Assembly (NCBI GenBank): GCA_963787195.1
Contig: CAWBCI010000013.1
Coordinates: forward strand, 1 to 43,901
Source: CAWBCI01 sp963787195
GTDB taxonomy: Bacteria > Bacteroidota > Bacteroidia > Bacteroidales > JAGOPY01
Length of the DNA: 43,901 nt
Reading direction: 5' to 3'
The notes beneath the pieces are model-generated. The model searched no databases, had not been told where the DNA came from, and worked only from the letters and a program-made list of their open reading frames with translations. Below are positions 25,170 to 32,526 of the stretch, one piece after another (within the stretch, counting starts at the first letter, position 1; the number at the start of each line of letters is the position of its first letter). The position numbers were made by a program, and so were the translations under genes.

Positions 25170-26522
25170 CTACTCCTTAAGATCTATTCCCAGTTGCCGT
25201 ATTTTATTATAGAGCGTTTTACGATCTATATTCAACATCTGGGCTGTTTTGGTTTTATTGTAATTGGAATCATTGAGGGCCCTTTGTATGACCATTTTTT
25301 CAGCTTCCTGTATAGCGTCCTTCAATTCCATATTATCGGAATTATTGAAAATAGCCGTTTTCTCCTTGATATTTGTAAAGCGGATTTCTTCAGGAAGGCT
25401 TTCAGGAGTGATCATATCCGTATCTGTGATCAGGGTGCTTCTTCTGATAACATTCCTTAATTCTCTGAGGTTCCCGTACCATTCGTAGGACCGGAATATC
25501 CTTTCCGTTTCATCGTCAAAGCCTTTCACATCTTTTGACAGTTCTTTATTTGCCTCTTTCAGAAAGTGATTGGCAAAAATCATCACATCATCCCCTCTTT
25601 CCCTGATAGGAGGTATACTGATCTTAAATTCATTGATACGGTGATAGAGGTCTTCACGGAAGTGTCCTTCGGTTGTTGCCTGCAGCAGGTCCCGGTTAGT
25701 CGCCGTTATGATCCTCACATCCACCGGGATTTCAGAAGTATCGCCAACCCGGGAGATAACTTTTTGTTGTATGGCACGCAGGAGTTTCACCTGGGTATCA
25801 TAGGGCAGGTTCCCGATTTCATCCAGGAAGATGGTGCCTTTGCCGGCTTGTTCGAAATAGCCGGTTTTATTACTTATGGCCCCGGTAAAGGAACCTTTTA
25901 TATGGCCGAAAAGTTCGCTTGCAGCCAGCTCGCTGGGGAGGGCGCCACAATCGATGGCGATGAAATTCTTATCTTTGCGTTTGCTGTTCTCGTGGATAAG
26001 ACGTGCAATATATTCCTTGCCAGAGCCTGTTTCCCCCTGTATGAGAACCGACAGGCCGGTAGGTGCTACGAGCCTGGCCAGCCTGACCAGTTCTTTCATC
26101 GCCAGGCTGTTTCCCGAAATAAATTCACCTGAGGGTTTCCCGCTTTCTTTGGGTTCCTGCCCCGATTTCCATGCCTGGCGAAGGATTCTGACGATCTCTT
26201 CAGGGTAAACAGGTTTGGAAACATAGTCATAAGCACCCAGTTTAATAGCCTGCACAGCCGACTGGACTTCGGCATAGGCAGTCATCATGATAACCGGGAC
26301 ATCGGGATCGATTTGACGGATTAGCTGAAGCAGTTCAACCCCGTTAATATCGGGTAGGCGAATATCGCAAAGCACAGCATCGAATTTCTTTTTCCTGAGC
26401 ACCTCAACTGCAGCCCGGCCCTTCAAAATTGCTTCCGTTTCAAAACCTTCACGGTTCAGAAATTTTTCCAGTATTTTACTGATGTACATATCATCATCGA
26501 TGATCAGGATAGATTTCACCAT
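25170..26522 (-). CDS. Sigma-54-dependent response regulator (NtrC family)
   Basis: A 450-aa protein with receiver, AAA+ and Fis-type HTH domains. Receiver: D9/D10 acidic pocket, phospho-acceptor D53 (CDIRLPD), T81, K103. AAA+: Walker A GETGSGKE (163-170), sigma-54 contact loop GSFTGA (210-215; Ser replaces the commoner Ala), and Walker B IFLDEIG (231-237). HTH: the last 31 residues (NKTKTAQMLNIDRKTLYNKI). When phosphorylated it should oligomerise and open sigma-54 promoters. It is encoded 63 bp downstream of the hybrid kinase on the same strand, so the two form a two-component pair. Confidence 0.95.
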   Translation of the reverse strand: MVKSILIIDDDMYISKILEKFLNREGFETEAILKGRAAVEVLRKKKFDAVLCDIRLPDINGVELLQLIRQIDPDVPVIMMTAYAEVQSAVQAIKLGAYDYVSKPVYPEEIVRILRQAWKSGQEPKESGKPSGEFISGNSLAMKELVRLARLVAPTGLSVLIQGETGSGKEYIARLIHENSKRKDKNFIAIDCGALPSELAASELFGHIKGSFTGAISNKTGYFEQAGKGTIFLDEIGNLPYDTQVKLLRAIQQKVISRVGDTSEIPVDVRIITATNRDLLQATTEGHFREDLYHRINEFKISIPPIRERGDDVMIFANHFLKEANKELSKDVKGFDDETERIFRSYEWYGNLRELRNVIRRSTLITDTDMITPESLPEEIRFTNIKEKTAIFNNSDNMELKDAIQEAEKMVIQRALNDSNYNKTKTAQMLNIDRKTLYNKIRQLGIDLKE

Positions 26523-26585
26523 AGATTGCTAATTAACTTGTTGTGCAAAGATACTTCAAATATGGATGTTTTGCCCGTGAATAGT

Positions 26586-28529
26586 CTATTCCCAGCTTAG
26601 TTTTTTAATTTCTGAAACGGAGGATTTTATAAGTTCGATTGCCTGGGCCGTAAGTTCAGCTGCCTGGCTGAAATCATTTTCACGGAGTAACCTTGACTCC
26701 AGGTTTTTTAATGAAGCAGACGCTTTTAACATACCCAGCTGTTGAAAAGATGGATGCAATTTATGCGCGATTTCACCGATTCGGGTAAAATCCTTCCTGT
26801 TTAAGCGGTATTCCATCTCTTCCAGGTTTTGAGTGGCATTCCCTATAAAGGTCTCCAGCATCATTTTCACAAATTCCTCATCGTTCCCGCTGATACGGTA
26901 TAAATCCCTTAAATCGTAGGCCTTCTCAGAGGACTCACCCTTGGGGTCCATCCCGTTCAATTTCAGTCCGGACGCTTTAGTCTCCTGTTTCCCGTAATAA
27001 TGGTGCAGCTTATTATAAATGACCTGTTCATTAAAAGGTTTAAGGATATAGTCATCTATGCCCTGGGAAAGGTACAGATCGATATCTTTTTTCAGAACAT
27101 TGGCAGTAATAGCTATAATGCGGGCCCTTTCAGTTTTGCCTTTCTCCTTCTGCCTGATATGCCGGGCAACATCCAGTCCGCTCACTACAGGCATCTGAAT
27201 ATCAAGTAATATAAGGTCGAATCTACCGACCCTGAATTTCCGGATGGCCGAAGCTCCATCGGAAGCTATTATGGCCTTTATGCCGTAGTTTTTCAGAATT
27301 ACCTCTCCAAGCAAACGGTTGACGGGGTCATCATCCACCAGCATAACCTTTAAGTTCCTGAATTTTTTCCGGTCTTTAGGCAGGGGAGCCTTTTCCCGGG
27401 AATAGCCCTGCTGAACTTCAGACAAAGTCATGGGTAATTGAATCGTAAAAAGCGTCCCTTTCCCAAGTTTACTTTTGACCTCTACTTTTCCACCCATTAT
27501 TTCCACCAGTTTGCGGCTAATGGTTAGTCCAAGGCCGGTGCCGGAATAGCGCCTGTTAATGGCTGAATCAACCTGGCGGAATGGTTCGAAGATCTCTGCC
27601 AGTTTATCTTCAGGGATACCAATACCCGTGTCGTTCACTTCAAATTTGACATTAATCACCCGCTTGCCTGATTGAATAATGCCTGCCTTCAGATTAACCG
27701 AACCCTTATTGGTGAATTTAATGGCATTGCTGACTATATTGATCAGGACCTGGCGCAGTTTTCCGGCATCCCCCAAAAAGACCTGGTCGAGTGCCGGATC
27801 CATATGATAAGAGTACTTTAGATTCTTTTCCTGGTAACGGAATTCCACCACCTTCTCCACTTCCTCCAAAACTTCTTTGATCATTAAGGGGGCTTCTTCC
27901 AAATGAATTTTCCCGGCATCATAACGCGAGAGAAGGAGGATGTCATTGATAATTGTAATCAGATGCCTGGAAGCATTTATCACTATATCCAGAAAATGAG
28001 ACTGCTTCTTATTCAGCGGTGTTTTCAGAATTTGTTCCGAGAATCCGTTTATTGCATTCAGGGGTGTACGGATCTCGTGCGACATGTTGGCGATAAATTC
28101 GCTTTTGGCCCTGTTGGCTTCTTCGGCTTCATTCTTCGACAGCCTCAACTGTTCCTCCCGGACTTTTTCATCCGTAATATTCTGGATGATGATTAGATAA
28201 TTCCGCTTATCTGCAGACGATTTCAGATCGGGGATAATCTGAAGTGAAAAATAATTTCCTGAACGTGACAATTCTGTGGATACTTTTGTTCCCGAGAGAG
28301 CAATACGTAAAATGGGTTCAATGACCTTGAAGATATCCGGAACAAGGGCTTGCTTTAGATTTCCGTTCGGAAAATCACTGTTGTTCCATCCTCTTTTCTC
28401 AATCTCGGTCCCCAGAGCAAGCTGAATTTCCATATCCTTATCAATGATCACCATATCCATTCCTGGAAGATTATCATGCAGTATACCGAAATAAAGGCCC
28501 TCAGGCTTATTCTTTCCGGATTCTTTCAT
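26586..28529 (-). CDS. Soluble hybrid histidine kinase (PAS-HisKA-HATPase-REC-HPt)
   Basis: A 647-aa protein. A PAS-like sensor (about 15-120) is followed by HisKA with phospho-accepting H151 (NMSHEIRTPLNA) and HATPase (about 245-370) with N box NIVSNAIKFTN, G1 DTGIGIP and G2 GTGLGL. A receiver follows (about 390-510; LLDIQMP) and an HPt domain (about 545-645; IAHKLHPSFQQLG with the phospho-His). No transmembrane helix or signal peptide is seen, so it senses an intracellular signal. All phosphorelay steps are within one chain, with the downstream NtrC-type regulator as likely final acceptor. Confidence 0.93.
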   Translation of the reverse strand: MKESGKNKPEGLYFGILHDNLPGMDMVIIDKDMEIQLALGTEIEKRGWNNSDFPNGNLKQALVPDIFKVIEPILRIALSGTKVSTELSRSGNYFSLQIIPDLKSSADKRNYLIIIQNITDEKVREEQLRLSKNEAEEANRAKSEFIANMSHEIRTPLNAINGFSEQILKTPLNKKQSHFLDIVINASRHLITIINDILLLSRYDAGKIHLEEAPLMIKEVLEEVEKVVEFRYQEKNLKYSYHMDPALDQVFLGDAGKLRQVLINIVSNAIKFTNKGSVNLKAGIIQSGKRVINVKFEVNDTGIGIPEDKLAEIFEPFRQVDSAINRRYSGTGLGLTISRKLVEIMGGKVEVKSKLGKGTLFTIQLPMTLSEVQQGYSREKAPLPKDRKKFRNLKVMLVDDDPVNRLLGEVILKNYGIKAIIASDGASAIRKFRVGRFDLILLDIQMPVVSGLDVARHIRQKEKGKTERARIIAITANVLKKDIDLYLSQGIDDYILKPFNEQVIYNKLHHYYGKQETKASGLKLNGMDPKGESSEKAYDLRDLYRISGNDEEFVKMMLETFIGNATQNLEEMEYRLNRKDFTRIGEIAHKLHPSFQQLGMLKASASLKNLESRLLRENDFSQAAELTAQAIELIKSSVSEIKKLSWE

Positions 28530-28718
28530 CTTATTAATTTTTTGTGGCTATTAATATACACAGATTGTAGACAATCATCAACAAAAAACTCAGGGTTTTG
28601 CTTGTCAAAATCCGATCAAAACGCTGAAAAGCGGCAAAAGCAGCAATATTTAAAGGTAATTTTTCTTATGGTATGTTATTGGCACATGCTTTTGCTGAAA
28701 AATTAATGAAATACTAAA

Positions 28719-29570
28719 ATGAAAAAAATTCTTGTACCAACGGATTTATCGGAAATTTCGGAGCATGCCCTCCGTTTTGCGGTAAACCTGGCTAAACAGG
28801 CCGGCGATATGGAAATCATTTTGCTAAATATATTGACACCTGTACATTCAGATGCATTCGCCGCCTCCGGCGAGGTAACTATGATGCAGGGAGCTACTGC
28901 TGAAAGGTTCAATTTGGAGATGATGAAAAAACAGATGGAAAGACTGGAAGATGATATTTCACAATACCAGGATGAATTTGACAAAATAAGCACGACGGTC
29001 CGCTTCAATGATAATACAGGCGATATAAACCGCTACGTGAAGGAATTCGCCGCGGATTATGTCATTATAGGGACAACAGATAAGGATTCATTTATCGATT
29101 TTCTGTTTGGAAATGCAACCGAGAATATAGTAAGGCGCCTGGATTGCCCGGTGATTACTGTAAAGAACGAAATAAAGGGAGAGCCCATAAAGAATATAGT
29201 CCTGGCCATAGATATTGAAGAAAAAGAAATTGAAGGTATTGATAAGGTAGCAGAAATAGCGGAAGCCCTTGGTGCTCAGATCCATCTGGTCTATGTTTTC
29301 ACAGAAGGAGCGAGTAACAGTATCATGGTGGATAAACTTAATAAACTTGCACTGGCTCATAAACTGAAAAATTTCACGATCAATACGGTCAATAATTCAG
29401 ATATAGAAAATGGCCTGGTAAATTTTGCCCGGAAGTCTGAATCAGAACTTTTTGCAGTATTGAGCGGGGGGAAAGGCAAATTGCACCAGCTTATTTATGG
29501 TAGCACTGCCAATGAGATTATTAAAGAGGCCAACCTGCCCGTCCTTGTGTGCAAACTCCATGAAAAATAG
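28719..29570 (+). CDS. Universal stress protein, tandem UspA domains
   Basis: A 283-aa protein with domain 1 from KKILVPTDLSEISEHALRFAVNLAK and domain 2 from about residue 150 (IKNIVLAIDIEEKEI). Both halves keep a recognisable G-rich phosphate-loop region (FGNATENIV; GGKGKLHQLIYGSTANEI), more canonical than in the Usp at 19735. It is divergent from the hybrid kinase gene with a 189-bp AT-rich gap. The stop codon is followed at once by a heptamer array. Confidence 0.92.
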   Translation: MKKILVPTDLSEISEHALRFAVNLAKQAGDMEIILLNILTPVHSDAFAASGEVTMMQGATAERFNLEMMKKQMERLEDDISQYQDEFDKISTTVRFNDNTGDINRYVKEFAADYVIIGTTDKDSFIDFLFGNATENIVRRLDCPVITVKNEIKGEPIKNIVLAIDIEEKEIEGIDKVAEIAEALGAQIHLVYVFTEGASNSIMVDKLNKLALAHKLKNFTINTVNNSDIENGLVNFARKSESELFAVLSGGKGKLHQLIYGSTANEIIKEANLPVLVCKLHEK

Positions 29571-29612
29571 TATAAAGTAATTAGTATGAAGTAATTAGAA
29601 TGAAGAATTCGT
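29571..29612. repeat. Heptamer array 2a (6 units)
   Basis: Begins at the first base after the Usp stop codon. TAATTAG alternates with TATGAAG-type units, so there is also a 14-bp super-period. Confidence 0.7.
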
Positions 29613-29635
29613 ATATCGAATGTAATTTTTTATAT

Positions 29636-29684
29636 TTTACTTCATACTTCTTTTACTACATACTTCTTACTGTTTACTGTTCAG
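29636..29684. repeat. Heptamer array 2b (7 units, most ending in TAC)
   Basis: Units such as CTTTTAC, TACATAC, TTCTTAC and TGTTTAC in exact 7-bp register. Partly complementary to array 2a (GTATGAAG against CTTCATAC), so a long imperfect hairpin is possible. Confidence 0.65.
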
Positions 29685-29731
29685 GGCCTCAATGAACAAG
29701 GGCGAAGGATTCAAAGTATCATGTTATAATT

Positions 29732-29769
29732 AAAAAGAAAGCATCCCGGATTCAGGATGCTTTCTTTTT
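29732..29769. terminator. Bidirectional intrinsic terminator
   Basis: Perfect 15-bp stem (AAAAAGAAAGCATCC and its complement) with an 8-nt loop, between the Usp gene and the converging YtxH-like gene. Confidence 0.9.
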
Positions 29770-29802
29770 ATCAGTTAGATTTTTAAAGTTGAAGGGATGA
29801 AA

Positions 29803-30108
29803 TTACTTCTTGACCTTCTCAATTACTTCAGCTACTTCTTCTTTAGTTTCGCTTACTTTTTTACCGATCTCTTTCTCGATATCCCTGAAGCGTTTTTTCA
29901 CGTCATCCGCGAAATCGGAAACATAATCCTTAAGATTTTCCACCTCTTCATTCACGCTTTTGCGGATATCTTCCGAAAGTTCTTCTGATCTTTTCTTGAT
30001 CTTTTTACGGGTTTTTGCTCCCTTATCCGGAGCATAAAGAACACCCATAACGGCTCCGGCTGTCAAACCGACAACCAAACCTATAAATGCATTCGATGCC
30101 TTGCTCAT
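29803..30108 (-). CDS. YtxH-like small membrane-associated stress protein
   Basis: A 101-aa protein with an N-terminal glycine-rich hydrophobic helix (IGLVVGLTAGAVMGVLYAP) followed at once by the GAKTRKKI motif. This is the YtxH signature (general-stress family in Bacillus). The rest is a Lys/Glu-rich amphipathic helix or coiled coil. Function in the family is poorly known. Together with the two Usp genes it gives the region a general-stress flavour. Confidence 0.85.
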   Translation of the reverse strand: MSKASNAFIGLVVGLTAGAVMGVLYAPDKGAKTRKKIKKRSEELSEDIRKSVNEEVENLKDYVSDFADDVKKRFRDIEKEIGKKVSETKEEVAEVIEKVKK

Positions 30109-30263
30109 ATGATTGTTTTTTTTGATTAATATACCTTCTTCTGCTAAGTTAATAATAAAAACCTTGCCAATCTCTAAATGCAGGTCTTTCAGTGCATACT
30201 CTCCCTAATTTGGGGTGCATTATACCCTTTCAAAGCTTCTTTGTGTGGAGGAATGGTGACAGT

Positions 30264-30370
30264 TGCCAGTCCTCAGTCGTCAGTCGGCAGTCAGCAGTCG
30301 GCAGTCGGCAGTCGGCAGTCGCTGCAGTCGGCAGTCAGCAGTCAGCAGTCGGCAGTCAGCAGTCAGCAGT
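30264..30370. repeat. Heptamer array 3 (about 14 units, CGGCAGT/CAGCAGT)
   Basis: Near-perfect tandem heptamers that vary almost only at the second base (G or A), interrupted once by a 9-mer (CGCTGCAGT at 30320-30328). It runs directly into composite repeat copy B. A 165-aa ORF through it encodes only the repeat and is not a gene. Confidence 0.92.
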
Positions 30371-30371
30371 C

Positions 30372-30570
30372 GGTCGTGCAATCCTTTAGTGCTTCCCGCC
30401 GTCAGATCCCGGCCTGCGCCGGGATGACGTTTCCCGGCCTGCGCCGGGATGACGATCATCGGGGTAGTTTAATAAAAGCGGCGCGGCACTCCGTGAAGAT
30501 TTATAATGTGTGCCGCGCCGCTTTTATTTTATGCAAGATGCACCGTCATCCTGACGAATGTCGGGATCTG
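30372..30570 (+). repeat. Composite nested-palindrome element, copy B (199 bp)
   Basis: Same order of parts as copy A but on the opposite strand: conserved 58-bp block (30372-30429), inner hairpin (30474-30525) and degenerate inverted REP-like unit (30543-30570). It is 25 bp longer than copy A because the REP-like unit is tandemly duplicated (second copy 30430-30454). Hairpin arms are identical in both copies while the loops differ. Confidence 0.85.
30474..30525. terminator. 16-bp perfect hairpin inside repeat copy B
   Basis: Arms 30474-30489 and 30510-30525, 20-nt loop, followed by a T-rich tail. Terminator-like in both directions, though no gene ends next to it here. Confidence 0.65.
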
Positions 30571-30610
30571 TTAGCGATTAGCAGCGCAGTAATCAAAATA
30601 TTTTCCACCA

Positions 30611-30693
30611 TATCACTTTATCACCTTATCACTTTCCCCATTACACCACTAACCATTAACTTTCCCAATACCTAATACCCAGTAACTAATATC
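30611..30693. repeat. Heptamer array 4 (about 12 degenerate units)
   Basis: Units such as CTTTCCC (twice, 28 bp apart), CCACTAA, CCATTAA, AATACCT and AATACCC keep a strict 7-bp register despite varied sequence. Confidence 0.65.
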
Positions 30694-30732
30694 TTTTATA
30701 TATTGTTAACTACATGTTAAATACTAAGTATC

Positions 30733-30763
30733 TTGTTCTAAATGAGTTAAATTTGTTCTAAAT
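30733..30763 (+). promoter_or_regulatory. Promoter with 20-bp-spaced direct repeat
   Basis: TAAATTTG at 30748-30755 matches the Bacteroidota -7 box, 35 bp before the start codon of the next gene. The 11-mer TTGTTCTAAAT occurs at 30733-30743 and 30753-30763, exactly two helical turns apart and overlapping the box: a candidate operator. Confidence 0.5.
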
Positions 30764-30789
30764 AAATTTTAACCCAAAATCAATTCTCC

Positions 30790-31527
30790 ATGAAAAAAAC
30801 TTTGACTTTATTACTAACTTTCTTAGGGATCGGTCTGTTTACATTTGCCCAGACTGATTACCAGATGTGGGAAACTACTTACCTTACGCCTAAAGCAGGC
30901 AAAACCGAAGCTCTCAAAAAAGCGATGGCCGACCACAATAAGAAATTTCATGCATCAGGGCCCTACGGCGCGCATGTTTGGTCAATTGAAACCGGCAAGC
31001 ATGAAGGAGACTGGCTCTGGGTCATGGGACCCTGTACTTTCACCGACCTTGACTCACGTCCTGACACCAAGGAACATAATGACGACTGGGAAAACAATGT
31101 GATGTCGAATATCGACAAAGCTTCGGATGTGAAGTACTGGAAACTCATTAAGGATGAATCCTATCAGCCTGCCAATGCTCCCTCGGGGAAAGTCCTGTGG
31201 ACGGCCTTTGACATCAAGCCTTTTGAAGGTTATCGCTTCAAGGAAATGATGAAAAAAGTTGTGGAAGTTTATACAAAGAAAAACTATCCCTATGCCATCG
31301 CAACTTATGAAAGCCAATTCGATTCAGGTGACGGACAGGATGTTACCGTTGAATGGGAATTCGATAAATATGCATGGTTCGATAGGGATTCAAATTTCTC
31401 AAAGGATTATGAAGAAGTTCATGGAGATGGCTCCTGGAGGCATTTTCTGGATGAATATAAAGACGTTGTAATTGGTTCAGTAGATGAACTCGCTGAATTC
31501 ATGCCCGAATTGAGCGGAACTAAATAG
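30790..31527 (+). CDS. Secreted protein with two dimeric alpha/beta-barrel-like repeats
   Basis: A 245-aa protein with a signal peptide (cleavage near TFAQ, residue 21). The mature protein appears to be two related halves (about 22-120 and 135-240), each with a WxxxY/F-start strand, a K-rich helix, then G/W-rich strands, resembling ferredoxin-like ABM/NIPSNAP-type folds. No catalytic residues can be named. It has its own promoter and a terminator at 31552-31577, so it is a single-gene unit. Heme, small-molecule or dimer-interface binding would be guesses. Confidence 0.65.
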   Translation: MKKTLTLLLTFLGIGLFTFAQTDYQMWETTYLTPKAGKTEALKKAMADHNKKFHASGPYGAHVWSIETGKHEGDWLWVMGPCTFTDLDSRPDTKEHNDDWENNVMSNIDKASDVKYWKLIKDESYQPANAPSGKVLWTAFDIKPFEGYRFKEMMKKVVEVYTKKNYPYAIATYESQFDSGDGQDVTVEWEFDKYAWFDRDSNFSKDYEEVHGDGSWRHFLDEYKDVVIGSVDELAEFMPELSGTK

Positions 31528-31551
31528 TCCGTGATATTCGTCCTATAGATT

Positions 31552-31577
31552 AGCCGGACTTGTGCCGGCTTTTTTTA
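31552..31577 (+). terminator. Intrinsic terminator
   Basis: AGCCGG/CCGGCT stem, 7-nt loop and a run of seven to eight T. Its tail overlaps the next -7 box (31576-31583). Confidence 0.85.
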
Positions 31578-31583
31578 TATTTG
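31576..31583 (+). promoter_or_regulatory. Candidate -7 box (TATATTTG) of the NRDE gene
   Basis: Exact TAnnTTTG match 31 bp before the NRDE start. It overlaps the upstream terminator tail. Confidence 0.45.
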
Positions 31584-31614
31584 GATTTTCGATCCCTACA
31601 GAATTTGATTCAAT

Positions 31615-32331
31615 ATGTGCACAGTCACCTATCTTCCAACAGGAGAAAATTCATTTATCCTTACGCACAACAGGGATGAACAGACCATAAGGGAAACTGC
31701 CGCTTTGCCTGCTATTTATGAAGCAAATGGGATCAGGATGGTTTATCCCCGGGATCCCAAAGGAGGAGGAACCTGGATCGGGATGGCAAACAATGGTATG
31801 GTCGCCTGCCTTTTGAACGGTGCCTTCGAAAGGCATATCCCACACCCGCCCTACAAGCATAGCCGGGGTTTGGTGATCCTTGATATGTTTAGCTTTCCGG
31901 ATATCGTCAGCTTTTTTAATGAATACCCCTTCCAGGGGCTGGAGCCTTTTACCCTTATCATTTTCCATAGGGGTTCTCTCTGGCGGCTGATCTGGGACGG
32001 GCAAACCTTGCATAGGGAAGATCTGCCTTCGGACCGTCCCCACATCTATTCATCCACTATGTTATATGAACCCGAGGTCCGGGAAAAACGGCAGCGATGG
32101 TTCAGGGAATGGCTCGAAAAATATCCCGATTACCGACTGAAAGATATCCGGTCATTTCATAATTACGGAGGTGAAGGCGACAGCCGTATCGATCTGGTAA
32201 TGAAGAGGGAAATGCACCTTCAAACCCTCAGCATCACCAGTATTCAAAAAAAACCGGACAAAGCAGAAATGCTCTATAACGATCTCATTAACCATGTTAC
32301 TACCTGTACTTTATTAAACATTGAACATTGA
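31615..32331 (+). CDS. NRDE (TANGO2-like) family protein
   Basis: A 238-aa protein. The start MCTVTYLP with Cys2, followed by THNRDE, is the family hallmark (NRDE motif). Further conserved parts are GGTWIGM, NG-x-FERH and the Leu-rich centre. Human TANGO2 has been linked to heme handling, and the fold is thought to be Ntn-hydrolase-like with the N-terminal Cys exposed; the bacterial role is not settled. No signal peptide. Its last codons and stop (32329-32331) lie inside a heptamer array, so the C-terminal NIEH may come from the repeat. Confidence 0.88.
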   Translation: MCTVTYLPTGENSFILTHNRDEQTIRETAALPAIYEANGIRMVYPRDPKGGGTWIGMANNGMVACLLNGAFERHIPHPPYKHSRGLVILDMFSFPDIVSFFNEYPFQGLEPFTLIIFHRGSLWRLIWDGQTLHREDLPSDRPHIYSSTMLYEPEVREKRQRWFREWLEKYPDYRLKDIRSFHNYGGEGDSRIDLVMKREMHLQTLSITSIQKKPDKAEMLYNDLINHVTTCTLLNIEH

Positions 32332-32403
32332 GCATTGAACACTCACCATGGACCATGGACCAATAACCATTAACCAATACACCAATACCCATTAACTAAT
32401 ATC
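32313..32403. repeat. Heptamer array 5 (13 units, crosses a stop codon)
   Basis: Unbroken 7-bp register over 91 bp. Units drift stepwise from ATTGAAC through ATGGACC to AATAACC, ATTAACC and CATTAAC. The first units are within the coding region of the NRDE gene. Confidence 0.85.
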
Positions 32404-32449
32404 CAACAACATTTTCCGCCAAAAAAAATCCATTAAAGAATTATATATC

Positions 32450-32457
32450 TACCTTTG
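32450..32457 (+). promoter_or_regulatory. Candidate -7 box (TACCTTTG) of the large T9SS cargo gene
   Basis: Exact TAnnTTTG match, 77 bp before the preferred start at 32527. No good -33 element seen. Confidence 0.4.
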
Positions 32458-32526
32458 TTCGGTATCTAGCGGTGTAAAATTTGACTGTACATCACTACCA
32501 GGATGTCTAACATTAATTCTAACACA

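Noticed and set aside
30264..30370. Possible CRISPR-like array
   Set aside because: The period is 7 bp with no unique spacers and no cas genes nearby; it is a simple tandem repeat.
30178..30675. 165-aa ORF through the repeat region
   Set aside because: It encodes only heptamer repeats (Ser/Gln/Val runs) and REP sequence, with no start context or domain.
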